DNA from: Mesorhizobium loti
Lineage (GTDB): Bacteria > Pseudomonadota > Alphaproteobacteria > Rhizobiales > Rhizobiaceae
Reading direction: 5' to 3'
DNA length: 64,000 bases
Assembly: GCA_014189435.1 (NCBI GenBank)
Contig: CP050293.1
Location: 3,353,001-3,417,000 of the forward strand
The notes beneath the pieces are model-generated. The model saw only the letters and a program-made list of their open reading frames with translations. It did not search any database and was not told the DNA's origin. Both the position numbers and the translations under genes were made by a program. Below, in pieces: positions 27,556 through 37,133 of the stretch; position 1 is the stretch's first letter, and every line of letters begins with the position of its first letter.

Positions 27556-28578
27556 GCCCTTCAGCTTGCGCTGGCGCCAGGCATCGAGCGTCTCGCCGAT
27601 GATGCGCTCGGGAACATTGTCGAGCTCGAAAACCGTGTCGATCTCCAGCACCTCGAGCCGGTCGAGAAAGTCCTGCGAGGCGCCATGGCGCAGCCGGGCG
27701 GCGTCCTTGGCGGTGGTGATGAGGCCGAGGCTTTCGGCGCGCGCAGTCGCCGCCAGTTCGGCGAGCTCGTCCTCGGCGTAGAAATGATGGTCCGGAAAGG
27801 GTTTGGAGAGAACCACCTCGCCGCCGGCCTCGCGCACCGTGTCGAAGAATTTGTCGGGATGGCCGATGCCGGCGAAGGCGAGGAACCGCTTGCCGGCAAA
27901 CCCCTGCTTGCGGCTTGGTTCAGTATGGGCTTCGAAGATCGCCCGGCCGGCGCGGGCCGCCTGGCGCACCACCGCATCGGCGGCGGTGCCCTCGCCCATC
28001 TTCAACAGCCCGCTGGTGAAAACCAGCTGGTCGACGACCCTGGCGCGGAGCGGACCGCCCGGAATGACGCGGCCATTGCCGATCCCATAGCGCGCATCGA
28101 CGACGACCAGCGCGTAGTCGATGTGGATGCGGGCGCTCTGGAACCCATCGTCCATGATCAGGAAATCGCAGCCATGCCGTTCCAGCAGCAGCCGGGCGCC
28201 GGCGGCGCGGTTCGGCGTCACCGCCACCGGCGCGTGTTCGGCCAGCAGCAGCGGCTCGTCGCCGACATGCCTGGCGCTGTCGTGATGGATATCAACGACA
28301 TGCGGCTCGGCAAACGAGCCGCCATGACCGCGCGACAGGAAGCCGGGTTTCAGATGCATGCGCTTGGCCTGTTGGGCGAGCGCGATGGCCACGGGAGTCT
28401 TGCCGGTGCCGCCGACGGTGAAATTGCCGATGCACAGAACCGGTGCCTCGATCTTCTCGCGCTTGGCCCGCCGCATGCCGCGACCGGCGGCGGCCGCGTA
28501 GATGGCCGATAGCGGCGACAGTGCCAGGACCCGCCAGTCCGGCTCTTCCCACCAGAATGGTGGTGCTTCGGAAGCCAC
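27553..28578 (-). CDS. lpxK: Tetraacyldisaccharide 4'-kinase
   Basis: Phosphorylates the 4' position of the lipid A disaccharide precursor at the inner membrane. 341 residues, normal length. The P-loop is GNFTVGGTGKTP (51-62), and the LpxK signature IMDDGFQ is present. The start is GTG at 28578, one base after the waaA stop (TAGCGTG), so it is coupled to waaA. The N-terminal hydrophobic stretch (about 16-32) is the membrane anchor. It is the last gene of the pmbA-to-lpxK run, and its stop codon lies within a dispersed repeat. Confidence 0.96.
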   Translation of the reverse strand: MASEAPPFWWEEPDWRVLALSPLSAIYAAAAGRGMRRAKREKIEAPVLCIGNFTVGGTGKTPVAIALAQQAKRMHLKPGFLSRGHGGSFAEPHVVDIHHDSARHVGDEPLLLAEHAPVAVTPNRAAGARLLLERHGCDFLIMDDGFQSARIHIDYALVVVDARYGIGNGRVIPGGPLRARVVDQLVFTSGLLKMGEGTAADAVVRQAARAGRAIFEAHTEPSRKQGFAGKRFLAFAGIGHPDKFFDTVREAGGEVVLSKPFPDHHFYAEDELAELAATARAESLGLITTAKDAARLRHGASQDFLDRLEVLEIDTVFELDNVPERIIGETLDAWRQRKLKG

Positions 28579-28579
28579 G

Positions 28580-29896
28580 CTAGCGCCCGTTCGCGCCCTT
28601 CAGGCGCGACTTGACGACCAGCGGCTGGATGTAGGGCTCAAGCGATTTCAGCGTGCGCGCCAGCGCACCGCGCATCTCGTCGACGGTCGCCACACCCGCC
28701 GCCATCATCTCGTGGCGCGCCACTTCGTTGGTCAGGAGGAAATTGACGGCGCCGGCCAGCATGTCGCGATCGCGCACCAGCTTGGCGCCGCCGCTGTCGA
28801 GCAAACGCTGGTAGGCCTCGCGAAAATTCTGCACATTGCGCCCGGCGAGAACCGCCGTGTCGAGCATGGCCGGCTCCAGCGGGTTCTGGCCACCCTCGGA
28901 GGTCAGCGAGCGGCCGACGAAGGCGATTTCGGTCAGCCGGAGATAGAGCCCCATCTCGCCGATCGTATCGCCAAGCAAGATGTCGGTGTCGGCAGCGATC
29001 CTGTCGCCCTTGCTGCGCCGCGCAACCTTCAGGCCCATGCCGGAAATCTGTGCCGCAAGCGCCTCGGCGCGATCGGGATGGCGCGGAACGACGATCGTCA
29101 GAAGACCATGGTGACGCTTGTGCAGCGTCGCGTGGACTTCCGCGGCGACCACCTCCTCGCCGTCATGGGTCGAGATCGCCGCCCAGGTCGGGCGCGCGCC
29201 GATCTGCCGCCGCAGCGTTGCCAGCGCCCGTTCGTCGACCGGCGGCGGCGAGGTATCGACCTTGAGATTGCCGGACACGGTGACCGGCCGCGCGCCGAGC
29301 GCGAGAAACCGCTCGCCATCGACATCCGACTGCGCCACCACATGAGCCAGGTTCTCGAACAACGCCTCGGCGATGTTGGCCCGTTTCTTCCACGACTTGA
29401 ACGAGCGGTCGGACAGCCTGCCATTGACCAGCACCTGCGGCACGCGGCGCGCACCAAGCTCGAGGATGGTCATCGGCCAGATCTCGGATTCGGCGATGAT
29501 CGCCAAATCCGGCTGCCAGTGATCGAGGAACCGGCTGACTGCCGGCTTGAGGTCAAGCGGCACATATTGGTGGATGATGCGATCGCCGAGCCGCTCGTCG
29601 GCAACCTGCGCCGAGGTGACCGTGCCGGTCGTCAGCACGATGTTGACACCATAGTCGAGAATGCTTTCGACCAGCGGCACGACGGCTATTGTCTCACCGA
29701 CGCTCGCGGCATGGATCCAGATCACCGGCCCGTCGGGGCGCGCGCGACCGGCGACGCCATAGCGCTCGCGGCGGCGGTTGCGGTCTTCCTTGCCCTGCGA
29801 GGTGCGCCAGGCGACATAGGGTCCGACCAGCGGATAGGCGGCGGCACCGGCAAAACGATATGCCGACAGCATGGTTCGCGCCCAGAAACCGCTCAT
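28580..29896 (-). CDS. waaA: 3-deoxy-D-manno-octulosonic acid (Kdo) transferase
   Basis: Adds Kdo residues to the lipid A precursor. A 438-residue GT-B glycosyltransferase with an N-terminal membrane anchor. Seen are IHAASVGE with catalytic Glu68, the AESEIWP motif, SGNLKVD, and the C-terminal GGQNPLEPAML that contacts CMP-Kdo. The ATG shares ATGA with the DUF374 stop upstream, and lpxK follows after one base. Tight coupling with lpxK and an acyltransferase-like gene supports a lipid A assembly operon. Confidence 0.96.
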   Translation of the reverse strand: MSGFWARTMLSAYRFAGAAAYPLVGPYVAWRTSQGKEDRNRRRERYGVAGRARPDGPVIWIHAASVGETIAVVPLVESILDYGVNIVLTTGTVTSAQVADERLGDRIIHQYVPLDLKPAVSRFLDHWQPDLAIIAESEIWPMTILELGARRVPQVLVNGRLSDRSFKSWKKRANIAEALFENLAHVVAQSDVDGERFLALGARPVTVSGNLKVDTSPPPVDERALATLRRQIGARPTWAAISTHDGEEVVAAEVHATLHKRHHGLLTIVVPRHPDRAEALAAQISGMGLKVARRSKGDRIAADTDILLGDTIGEMGLYLRLTEIAFVGRSLTSEGGQNPLEPAMLDTAVLAGRNVQNFREAYQRLLDSGGAKLVRDRDMLAGAVNFLLTNEVARHEMMAAGVATVDEMRGALARTLKSLEPYIQPLVVKSRLKGANGR

Positions 29897-30684
29897 CGCG
29901 GAGCATCCACGAGACGGTAGGCCTCGGCGGTCGCGGCGTTGAGCGCGACGGTCACTTCCTGGCGCTTGCGCTCCATTTCGGCTTCATCGGCGCCGGCCGC
30001 CACGAAGATCGGCGTGCCAATGACGATCGACGAGCGGCCGAACGGCAGGTTTATGGTGGTCTTGTCCCAGCTCTTCTCCAGCACCTTGCGGCGGCTGGTG
30101 GTGATGGCGACAGGCAGCAACGGCCGACCGGAGAGCCGCGCCAGCAGAACGATACCAAGTCCTGCGTCTCGCGGCGTACCATGCGGGATGTCTGCTATCA
30201 TGGCGACGTTCTTGCCGGCACTGAGCGACTTTTTCAGGGCGATAAGCGCTTTTGCCCCGCCCTTGTCGAGATGCCTGGCGTTTTCACGCCCACCCGAACC
30301 GCGCACCGCCTCGATGCCGAATTTCTCCAGCATCAACGCGTTGAGCTCGGCATCGGCGCTACGCGAGACCATGGCGACCAGCGGCTTGCGCTTGGGGTAG
30401 TAGGCTGGCGTCAGCAGATGCTGGCCGTGCCACAGGGCGATGATGCCCGGCTCGAACTCGGTATAAGCCCCGCCTGAAAACCGCGCCGATCCTTCGACGA
30501 GGCGATTGGTGAGGCGCACGAACCGGACGAACTGGGCGAACAGGCTGGCGATGGCGTTCTTGACGAATCGTGACTGCGCCAGCGGTTGGCGAATCTTGCG
30601 CCAAAAGGCCTTGGTCGTGCGGCTGCGTCCCCTGCCGGTGGGGGCGGCCTCGCTCGCTGGCCCTTTCGCCAGATCATGCTCCAT
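29893..30684 (-). CDS. DUF374 lysophospholipid acyltransferase family protein
   Basis: A 263-residue LPLAT-fold protein of the DUF374 group, found beside waaA and lpxK in Rhizobiales and probably acting on lipid A or another membrane lipid. IIALWHGQHLL carries the histidine replacing the usual HX4D; IADIPHGTPRDAG and PVAITTSRR follow. The ATG at 30684 is chosen over a longer open frame because it is five bases after the DUF4170 stop. It overlaps waaA by ATGA. Related proteins in rhizobia are proposed to help very-long-chain fatty acylation, but this is not shown here. Confidence 0.88.
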   Translation of the reverse strand: MEHDLAKGPASEAAPTGRGRSRTTKAFWRKIRQPLAQSRFVKNAIASLFAQFVRFVRLTNRLVEGSARFSGGAYTEFEPGIIALWHGQHLLTPAYYPKRKPLVAMVSRSADAELNALMLEKFGIEAVRGSGGRENARHLDKGGAKALIALKKSLSAGKNVAMIADIPHGTPRDAGLGIVLLARLSGRPLLPVAITTSRRKVLEKSWDKTTINLPFGRSSIVIGTPIFVAAGADEAEMERKRQEVTVALNAATAEAYRLVDAPR

Positions 30685-30689
30685 CGAAG

Positions 30690-30935
30690 TCAACCGGCAG
30701 CCTTGTCGTCGGGGTCGAGCAGCCGGTGCAGATGAACGACGAAATAACGCATGTGGGCGTTGTCCACGCTGGCTTGCGCCTTGGCTTTCCACGCCGTGTG
30801 CGCGGATTGATAGTCGGGATAGATGCCGACAATGTCGAGCCCGTCGAGATCGCGGAATTCGGTGCCGCCAAGCTTCTTCAGTTCGCCACCGAACACCAGA
30901 TGCAAAAGCTGTTTCTTTCCGTCTTCCGCGGCCAT
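30690..30935 (-). CDS. DUF4170 domain-containing protein
   Basis: An 81-residue protein spanning the DUF4170 domain, typical of Rhizobiales. Segments are LLHLVFGGELKKL, DIVGIYPDYQSAHTAWKAKAQ and RYFVVHLHRLLDP. Function unknown. It precedes the DUF374 acyltransferase by five bases, so it belongs to the lipid A operon, and follows cysQ after a 103-bp gap that contains a perfect palindrome. It may be an accessory or regulatory partner of the acyltransferase. Confidence 0.9.
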   Translation of the reverse strand: MAAEDGKKQLLHLVFGGELKKLGGTEFRDLDGLDIVGIYPDYQSAHTAWKAKAQASVDNAHMRYFVVHLHRLLDPDDKAAG

Positions 30936-31004
30936 GTCGGTCCTTCACATATCGTGAGTTTGTGACAGGTCTAGACCAAAGCCGCCGACTTTGGAACCTT
31001 TAGA

Positions 31005-31024
31005 GCGAGATGAATTCATCTCGC
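31005..31024. repeat. Perfect 20-bp palindrome between cysQ and the DUF4170 gene
   Basis: The 20 bases at 31005-31024 equal their own reverse complement, with GAATTC at the centre. They are preceded by TTTAGA and followed by GGGAAAACGCTTTCA, resembling the edges of other dispersed repeats in this window (for example GGGAAA near 27495). It lies inside what is otherwise a packed operon, so it may split transcription of cysQ from the genes downstream. Confidence 0.6.
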
Positions 31025-31038
31025 ACGGGAAAACGCTT

Positions 31039-31842
31039 TCACGCATCCAGCCCAGCGATGACGCCGGCGAGCACGGCCAGCAATTCACCGCTGCCGGCGG
31101 CAAGCGCACCGTGGCGGGTCACTTCGCCCGCGTAGAGCGGGGCGCGACCATGCTGGTCGAGCAATTGGCCGCCGGCTTCGCGAAGGATGAGATCGGCCGC
31201 AGCAATGTCCCAGTCATGCGCGTTCGGCTTGACGAAAGTGGCATCCAGCGCGCCATTGGCGATCATGGCCAACCGATAGGCGAGCGAAGGGCTGTAGGGC
31301 GCCCGCTTCAGCCGCGCCTGCCATTCGGCCGGCATCAGGTCTGTCAGCTGCTTCAGCCCGGAAATCTCGGCCGTATCCCCCAGCTTGCGCACCGCGATGC
31401 GTTTGCCGTTGCGGAAGGCGCCCTGGCCAGGCAGCGCCCAATAGGTCTCCTCCATCGCCGGGCATTCCAGCACGCCGGCCAGCGTGCGGCCCTGCTCGAC
31501 GACGGCAACGCTGACGCACCAGGTGCGCTGGCCTTCCAGGAAACCGCGCGTGCCGTCGATCGGGTCGACGACGAAGGTGCGGCGTGCCGAAAGCCGAACC
31601 GGATCGTCGACTGTCTCTTCCGACAGCCAGCCATAGTCCGGCCGCGCTGCCAGCAGCGTTTCGCGCAGATAGGCGTCGGCGGCATGGTCGGCCTCGCTCA
31701 CCGGCGACGTGCCGCCCTTCATCCAGACTTGTGGGCTGTTGCCGAAGTAGCGCATGGCGATGACCCCTGCCTCGCGGGCGGCATCGCGCAGCAACGGCAA
31801 GTCTTCGGTGGCCCCGGCAGTGATGAGGTCATGCTCCGGCAA
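31039..31842 (-). CDS. cysQ: 3'(2'),5'-bisphosphate nucleotidase / inositol monophosphatase family protein
   Basis: A 267-residue Mg-dependent phosphatase of the IMPase/CysQ superfamily, expected to remove the 3' phosphate from PAP in sulfur metabolism; inositol-phosphatase activity is an alternative. Metal motifs are complete: SEET (74-77), DPIDGTRG (93-100) and WDIAAADLIL near 210. The start is an unusual TTG at 31842, supported by GAAGG eight bases upstream; it lies 14 bases inside the end of pmbA. There is no in-frame ATG until residue 30. It sits in the operon between pmbA and the lipid A genes. Confidence 0.9.
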   Translation of the reverse strand: MPEHDLITAGATEDLPLLRDAAREAGVIAMRYFGNSPQVWMKGGTSPVSEADHAADAYLRETLLAARPDYGWLSEETVDDPVRLSARRTFVVDPIDGTRGFLEGQRTWCVSVAVVEQGRTLAGVLECPAMEETYWALPGQGAFRNGKRIAVRKLGDTAEISGLKQLTDLMPAEWQARLKRAPYSPSLAYRLAMIANGALDATFVKPNAHDWDIAAADLILREAGGQLLDQHGRAPLYAGEVTRHGALAAGSGELLAVLAGVIAGLDA

Positions 31843-33172
31843 GGGTCATGCCTTCGATCAGGAGCGTCGGGGCCGCGGTGCCGAAATTGCGGTCGAGATC
31901 GCTTGCCGGCACCATGTTGAGGAACATGGTCTTCAGGTTCGAGGCGATCGTGACCTCGGCGACCGGATAGGCCAGTTCACCATTCTCGATCCAGAAGCCC
32001 GAGGCGCCACGGCTGTATTCACCGGTGACCATATCGACACCCTGGCCGAACACCTCGGTGACGTAGAATCCGGTCTTGAGCGATTTGATCAGCTCTTCCG
32101 GCGACCGCTCGCCAGGCTCGATGGCGAGATTGGTGGAGGATGGCGAGACGGAAGAACCGCCGCGCGCGCCGCGCCCATTGGTGACGAGGCCCAGTTCCCG
32201 CGCGGCCGATGTCGACAGGAACCAGTGGTTGAGTACGCCCTTCTCGACCATCAACAGCTTTTCGCCTTCGACGCCTTCGCCGTCGAACGGACGCGAGGCC
32301 TGGCCACGCAGCCTGAGCGGCTCGTCGGTGACGGTGATGGCGGACGCAGCCACCTGCTTGCCCATCATGTCGCGCAGGAACGAGGTCTTGCGCGCGACCG
32401 AGGCGCCGTTGATGGCGCCGGCAAGATGGCCGGCGATGCCGCGCGCGACACGCGGGTCGAACACCACGTCTACCGGTCCGGTCGCCGCCTTGCGCGCGCC
32501 AATGCGGCGCACGGCGCGTTCGCCGGCCTTGCGGCCAATATCCTCGGGCGCATCGAGATCGGCAAAATGCTGGCGCGAGGAGAATTCATAATCGCGCTCC
32601 ATGCCCGTGCCCTCGCCAGCGATGACGCTGGCCGAGCGCGAGAAACGCGAACCCACATAATGGCCGAGGAAGCCGTGCGAGGTGGCCAGCACCAGACCAC
32701 CCAGGCCGGCACCGGCGCTGGCGCCGGCCGAATTGGTCACGCCCTTGACGGCAAGGGCGGCCGCTTCCGCCGCCAGGGCTGCCTCCTTCAACTGGTCGGC
32801 CGAGACTTCGGTGGCGTCGAACAGGTCGAGATCGCGCGTCTGTTTGGAGAGCAATGCCGGGTCGGCCAGCCCCTGATAGGGGTCCTGCGGCGACACCTTT
32901 GCCATCGCCACGGCGCGCTCGGCCAGCACCTTCGGATCCGAGGCCGCTGTCGCCGAGACACTTGCCACCCGACCGCCGACGAAGACGCGCAGCGCGACAT
33001 CCTCGCTCTCGGACGATTCGGTGCCCTCGACCTTGCCGAGACGCACCGACACGCCGGTCGAGCGGCCGCGCACAGCCACCGCGTCGGCGGCATCGGCGCC
33101 GGCCTTTTTGGCAGCCTCGACCAGAGCCGCGACGCGGTCGGTCAATTTTGCTGCGTCTGATATATCGGTCAT
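31829..33172 (-). CDS. pmbA: TldD/PmbA family protein (metallopeptidase subunit)
   Basis: A 447-residue member of the TldD/PmbA family; in characterised pairs TldD holds the zinc protease site and PmbA (TldE) is the partner used to process peptides such as microcin B17. The sequence resembles the PmbA side: no HExxxH motif is seen, and it shows FDPRVARGIAGHLAGAING and GGSSVSPSSTNL. A longer open frame exists, but the ATG at 33172 matches the family start. It overlaps cysQ by 14 bases. The TldD partner is not in the window. Confidence 0.93.
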   Translation of the reverse strand: MTDISDAAKLTDRVAALVEAAKKAGADAADAVAVRGRSTGVSVRLGKVEGTESSESEDVALRVFVGGRVASVSATAASDPKVLAERAVAMAKVSPQDPYQGLADPALLSKQTRDLDLFDATEVSADQLKEAALAAEAAALAVKGVTNSAGASAGAGLGGLVLATSHGFLGHYVGSRFSRSASVIAGEGTGMERDYEFSSRQHFADLDAPEDIGRKAGERAVRRIGARKAATGPVDVVFDPRVARGIAGHLAGAINGASVARKTSFLRDMMGKQVAASAITVTDEPLRLRGQASRPFDGEGVEGEKLLMVEKGVLNHWFLSTSAARELGLVTNGRGARGGSSVSPSSTNLAIEPGERSPEELIKSLKTGFYVTEVFGQGVDMVTGEYSRGASGFWIENGELAYPVAEVTIASNLKTMFLNMVPASDLDRNFGTAAPTLLIEGMTLAGA

Positions 33173-33340
33173 GCCTGAAATCCTGCTGGTGCGGCCGGCG
33201 TCTGGCCGCTGCCCACCCATCTATTGTTCCGGTCCGGCTTGTGCAATGGCATAGGCTTCAATCAAGATGCAGGGTTGACGGTTCAAATCGCGAACTGTCG
33301 CATCGCAACCTGGCCCTATCGCCCGCTCGGAGCATTTTCG

Positions 33341-33757
33341 ATGACGCCTTTCCATCTCGCCTTCCCGGTCCGTGATCTCGATGAAACCCGCGTTTTCTAT
33401 GGCGAGGTGCTGGGCTGCGCGATCGGCCGCTCGTCGGCGACCTGGGTGGACTTCGACCTGTTCGGCCACCAGATGTCGGCGCATCTGCGGCCGCAGGCCG
33501 CACAGGCGCCCAGCGACGGCAAGGTCGACGGCATTGTCGTGCCGATCCCGCATTTTGGCGCCGTGCTCTTGATGGACGACTGGCAGCGCCTGGCGACGCG
33601 ACTGGAGGCGCGCGACGACATCGACTGGCTGGAACGGCCGATGGTCCGCTTCAAGGACGAGCCCGGCGAACAGGCAACACTGTTCATCCGCGACCCCTCG
33701 GGCAATGCCTTGGAATTCAAGGGCTTTCGTTCGCTGGAGCAGGTTTTCGCGCACTAA
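33341..33757 (+). CDS. VOC family (glyoxalase/bleomycin-resistance fold) protein
   Basis: A 138-residue protein with two VOC half-barrels. The start is taken at MTPFHLAFPVRDL, where GGAG lies nine bases upstream; a longer frame exists. Metal-ligand candidates are His4 in FHLAFPV and a Glu in NALEFKGF near the C-terminus. RVFYGEVLGCAIGR matches dioxygenase/glyoxalase relatives such as glyoxalase-like hydrolases. The reaction is not identifiable. It is divergent from pmbA and convergent with an FAD oxidase. Confidence 0.9.
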   Translation: MTPFHLAFPVRDLDETRVFYGEVLGCAIGRSSATWVDFDLFGHQMSAHLRPQAAQAPSDGKVDGIVVPIPHFGAVLLMDDWQRLATRLEARDDIDWLERPMVRFKDEPGEQATLFIRDPSGNALEFKGFRSLEQVFAH

Positions 33758-33780
33758 ATCAGGACGCAGGCACCGGCCGA

Positions 33781-35031
33781 TCAACGACCGAAACGATCCG
33801 CCGCAAAGGGTGCGAGGCGCGCGGGATCGCCGCGTCCGCCGATCAGGTCCGCGACCAGCCGCGCCGTGATCGGGGCGAGCGTCAGGCCGAGATGGCCATG
33901 ACCGAAAGCATGGATCACCCGGGAACTGCCGTATGAAGGGCCGATGACCGGTCGGGAATCCGGCAGGGACGGCCGGAAGCCGAGCCATTGCGACGACGGT
34001 GAGCCGAGCTTGGGAAAGATTTGCCTGACGCCACGGTCGAGCAGCGCCAGCCGGCGCGGATTTGGCGGCGCGGTGAGCCCGCCGAGCTCTACGGTTCCGG
34101 CGACCCGCAAGCGGCCAGTCATCGGCGTCAGGTAGAAACCGAGATCGACGGGGCAGACCGGCCTGGTCAGCAGCGGCGCGTCGATCTGGAATTCCAGGTG
34201 ATAGCCGCGCTCGGTCTCGAGCGGAATCCTGTCGCCGGCTTGCGCAGCCAGCGCGCGCGAGCGCGCACCGGCGGCGATCACCACCGTACCCGCCTTGATG
34301 CGAAAGCCGGGGCCGCGGAGCTGGACACCGCCTGCCTCGACCTGCAGCCCGGTAATCTCAGCTTGCGTCACCGACACACCACGGGCGGTGGCTGCGCCCA
34401 GCAATCTCTGCATCACCGCCTTCGGGTCGGTGACATTCATCGAATCCGGGAAGTACAGCCCACGCGTCCCGCTCGCCGGCAGGCCGGGCTCGAGTGCTGC
34501 CACCTCGTCGGACTTCAAAATCTCCTGGTGAATGCCGAAGCCGGCGCGCATGGCCCGGCCACCGGCCCCGGCGGCAAAATCACTTTCGCGGCGATAGAGG
34601 TAGAGGCAGCCATTGCGGCGCAGCAGACCGCCGAGGTCGGCCGCCCCAGCCATTTCCTCCCAGGCCGGCAAGGCGTCGGCCAGCAGTCCGGCAAGCGCCA
34701 GCGCATTGGCCCGGGTCGCCGCCGGCAGCGATTGCCGCATGAACCGGACCAGCCATGGCGCCAGCTGCAGCAGTGCCGGCCAGCGCAGCGAAAACGGGCT
34801 GTCGGGATTAAGCAGCAGCTTTGGCAAAGCGCGCAGCACGGCAGGCGTGCCGACCGGCATGCAAGCGTATTCGGCAATCGTTCCGGCATTGCCTGATGAG
34901 GCGCCGGAGCCAGGCTCGTTGGGGTCGATGAGCAGGACCTCGCGGCCATCCGCGGCAAGGCGGAGCGCCGTCGCCAGCCCCACCACGCCAGCGCCGACAA
35001 TGGCGATTTCAACGGTTTCCTGTGCTGCCAC
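33781..35031 (-). CDS. FAD-dependent oxidoreductase, D-amino acid dehydrogenase (DadA) type
   Basis: A 416-residue flavoprotein of the DAO/DadA family that oxidatively deaminates D-amino acids or a related amine, passing electrons to the membrane. The FAD-binding GAGVVG is at 13-18, followed by the acidic residue of the second strand (LLIDPN). The C-terminal [17 protein letters not shown] and [17 protein letters not shown] are family motifs. The start codon is GTG at 35031. It lacks the adjacent alanine racemase seen in dadAX operons, so the substrate is open. Confidence 0.9.
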   Translation of the reverse strand: MAAQETVEIAIVGAGVVGLATALRLAADGREVLLIDPNEPGSGASSGNAGTIAEYACMPVGTPAVLRALPKLLLNPDSPFSLRWPALLQLAPWLVRFMRQSLPAATRANALALAGLLADALPAWEEMAGAADLGGLLRRNGCLYLYRRESDFAAGAGGRAMRAGFGIHQEILKSDEVAALEPGLPASGTRGLYFPDSMNVTDPKAVMQRLLGAATARGVSVTQAEITGLQVEAGGVQLRGPGFRIKAGTVVIAAGARSRALAAQAGDRIPLETERGYHLEFQIDAPLLTRPVCPVDLGFYLTPMTGRLRVAGTVELGGLTAPPNPRRLALLDRGVRQIFPKLGSPSSQWLGFRPSLPDSRPVIGPSYGSSRVIHAFGHGHLGLTLAPITARLVADLIGGRGDPARLAPFAADRFGR

Positions 35032-35145
35032 TGCTGGATCTTCCCGATTGACCTTGAAATCCCGTACCGATCATGTGGTCTCTTGGTTCGGGGTCAGGGT
35101 CCAGCCTTCATCCCTGAAATCGAATGGGCCAGATCTTCCCGCGCG

Positions 35146-36186
35146 TCAGGCGACCGGCGTCCAGATGACGTCTTCGATCTTTTGCGCGCCGGTCGCCAGC
35201 ATCACCAGCCGGTCGAAGCCGAGCGCGATGCCGCTGGCCGGCGGCATGATGGCGAGGGCGGCGAGAAAATCCTCGTCCAGCGGATAACGCTCGCCATAGA
35301 TGCGTTGTTTCTCGTCCATCTCGATGATGAAGCGCCGGCGCTGCTCCTCGGCGTCGGTGAGTTCGCCAAAGCCGTTGGCGAGCTCGACGCCGCAGCAATA
35401 GAGCTCGAAACGCTCGGCGACGCGCGGGTCGCGCGGGCTCGGCCGCGCCAATGCCGCCTCCGCCACCGGATATTCGCACAGGATGGTCGCCCGCCCCTGT
35501 CCGAGAAACGGTTCGATTTTTTCCACCATGACCCGGCTGAACAGGTCGGCCCAACTATCGTCGGGCGCGGTGCGCAGGCCGGCGCGGATCAAGGCGGCGT
35601 ACAGCGCATCGCGGTCGGTGCTGCCGTCGGCGGCGACCGTGGCCAGCAGATCGATGCCGGAATAGTGGGTGAAAGCGTCCGCCACCGTCAGCCGTTCCGG
35701 CTCGGCGAACGGATCGCAGTCGCGGCCCCGGAAGGAAAAGCGCGTCGCCCCTGCCCTCGTCGCGGCCAGCACCAGAAAGGCCGCGCAATCCTGCATCAGG
35801 CTCTCATAGACTTCGCCCACCCGGTACCATTCCAGCATGGTGAATTCAGGATGGTGCAAGGGCCCGCGCTCGCGGTTGCGGTAGACCGGACCAAAGCTGA
35901 AAATGCGCTGCTCACCGGCGGCGAGCAGCTTCTTGCAGGCGAATTCCGGCGAGGTGTGGAGATAGAGCGGCGACCGCGCGCCGTCCGGCCCGATCGCTTG
36001 CGTGGCGAAAGCCGCCAGATGCGCCTCGTTGCCAGGCGAGACCTGCAGAGCGGCCGTTTCCACCTCGATGAAATCATGGGCAGCAAACCAGTCGCGCAGG
36101 CCGGCGGCAATGGCGTTGCGCAGCATCAGCCGCGGGCGGCGGTCGGCATGGACATGCGGCGTCCACCAGGGCGAAGCTTCGGTCAT
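35146..36186 (-). CDS. epmA: EF-P lysyltransferase (EpmA/GenX/PoxA)
   Basis: A 346-residue paralogue of the class II lysyl-tRNA synthetase catalytic core that attaches beta-lysine to Lys34 of elongation factor P. Motif 2 ([24 protein letters not shown] is split at 129-152) and motif 3 ([12 protein letters not shown]) are intact; no anticodon-binding domain exists, as expected for EpmA. It faces efp, its substrate, across 117 bp, a telling arrangement. The lysine 2,3-aminomutase EpmB is not in the window. The frame is open 25 codons further upstream, but the ATG at 36186 matches the family start. Confidence 0.95.
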   Translation of the reverse strand: MTEASPWWTPHVHADRRPRLMLRNAIAAGLRDWFAAHDFIEVETAALQVSPGNEAHLAAFATQAIGPDGARSPLYLHTSPEFACKKLLAAGEQRIFSFGPVYRNRERGPLHHPEFTMLEWYRVGEVYESLMQDCAAFLVLAATRAGATRFSFRGRDCDPFAEPERLTVADAFTHYSGIDLLATVAADGSTDRDALYAALIRAGLRTAPDDSWADLFSRVMVEKIEPFLGQGRATILCEYPVAEAALARPSPRDPRVAERFELYCCGVELANGFGELTDAEEQRRRFIIEMDEKQRIYGERYPLDEDFLAALAIMPPASGIALGFDRLVMLATGAQKIEDVIWTPVA

Positions 36187-36303
36187 GGGGCTCAGATCAT
36201 GGTGGAATGGGGCTGGCGGCGGCGGCCAAGATGCGGTAGGCCCCCATCCAGCGCCGCACAAGCCGGCAAACGCCGGTCAACTCTTCTTGCAGGATTTAAA
36301 ACC

Positions 36304-36873
36304 GTGGTGAAAGTCATCGCCAGTTCGCTCCGCAAAGGCAATGTCGTCGACAAGGACGGCAAGCTTTATGTGATCCTCTTTGCCGAAAACATCCACCCCG
36401 GCAAGGGCACGCCGGTAACGCAGCTCGACATGCGCCGCATCGGCGACGGGGTGAAGGTGTCCGAGCGCTACCGCACCACCGAGCAGGTGGAGCGCGCCTA
36501 TGTGGAAGAGCGCGAGCACACGTTCCTGTATCGCGACGGCGAAGGCTTTCACTTCATGAACCCGGAAAGCTACGACCAGGTCGCGGTGTCGGAAGCCGTG
36601 GTCGGTGACATGGCGCCTTACCTGCTGGAAGGCATGGCCGTGCAGGTGTCGCAGTTCAACGGCATCGCCATTTCCCTGGTGCTGCCGCAGCGCGCCACCT
36701 TCGAAGTGGTGGAAACCGAGCCGACGACCAAGGGACAGACGGCCTCCTCCTCCTACAAGCCGGCCGTGCTTTCCAACGGCGTGCGCACGCTGGTGCCGCC
36801 GCACATCGCGCCGGGCACCCGCGTGGTGGTGATGACGGCCGATGGGGCTTATGTGGAGCGGGCGAAGGACTGA
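36304..36873 (+). CDS. efp: Elongation factor P
   Basis: A 189-residue translation factor that relieves ribosome stalling at polyproline. The N-terminal KOW-like domain shows the modification loop [10 protein letters not shown] with Lys34 at the tip, the EpmA target; domains II and III follow, ending [12 protein letters not shown]. The start is GTG at 36304, giving the family N-terminus [13 protein letters not shown], with AGGA nine bases upstream; a much longer frame is open upstream but is not coding. The divergent neighbour is epmA. Confidence 0.96.
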   Translation: MVKVIASSLRKGNVVDKDGKLYVILFAENIHPGKGTPVTQLDMRRIGDGVKVSERYRTTEQVERAYVEEREHTFLYRDGEGFHFMNPESYDQVAVSEAVVGDMAPYLLEGMAVQVSQFNGIAISLVLPQRATFEVVETEPTTKGQTASSSYKPAVLSNGVRTLVPPHIAPGTRVVVMTADGAYVERAKD

Positions 36874-36882
36874 GGGGGCGGC

Positions 36883-36905
36883 GCTGGGATCACGGGCTTC
36901 CCAGC
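36883..36905 (+). terminator. Hairpin after efp
   Basis: GCTGGGA (36883-36889) pairs with TCCCAGC (36899-36905), nine bases after the efp stop. No T-run follows. The remaining 230 bases up to the next gene are pyrimidine-rich on this strand (near 37000-37060) and show no open frame I would call. Confidence 0.35.
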
Positions 36906-37133
36906 CATCTCCACATTTCACTGGGCTCGCGATTGTCTCGCGCCAGCCCGGCCGTCTTCTCTTCACGTCCTCACCCTCGTGGTTCTCGTCCCCTCCGCAC
37001 CGGATGCTGCGGTCCACCCCCGCTTGATAGCGGCGCGTCTCCCCCCTCCTCTCCACCGCGCAGCGATATTTTTCACGAAGCCTGTCGCAAAGGCCCTGCG
37101 CGGTTCGTCCTCTGACGGAAGAAGGAGAGCACC

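Noticed and set aside
33270..33300. Possible tRNA T-loop (GGTTCAAATC)
   Set aside because: No acceptor or anticodon stem can be formed around it.
35083..36303. Long open frame continuous with efp on the plus strand, about 400 codons upstream
   Set aside because: It lies antisense to epmA and has shadow composition; efp similarity begins exactly at the GTG at 36304.
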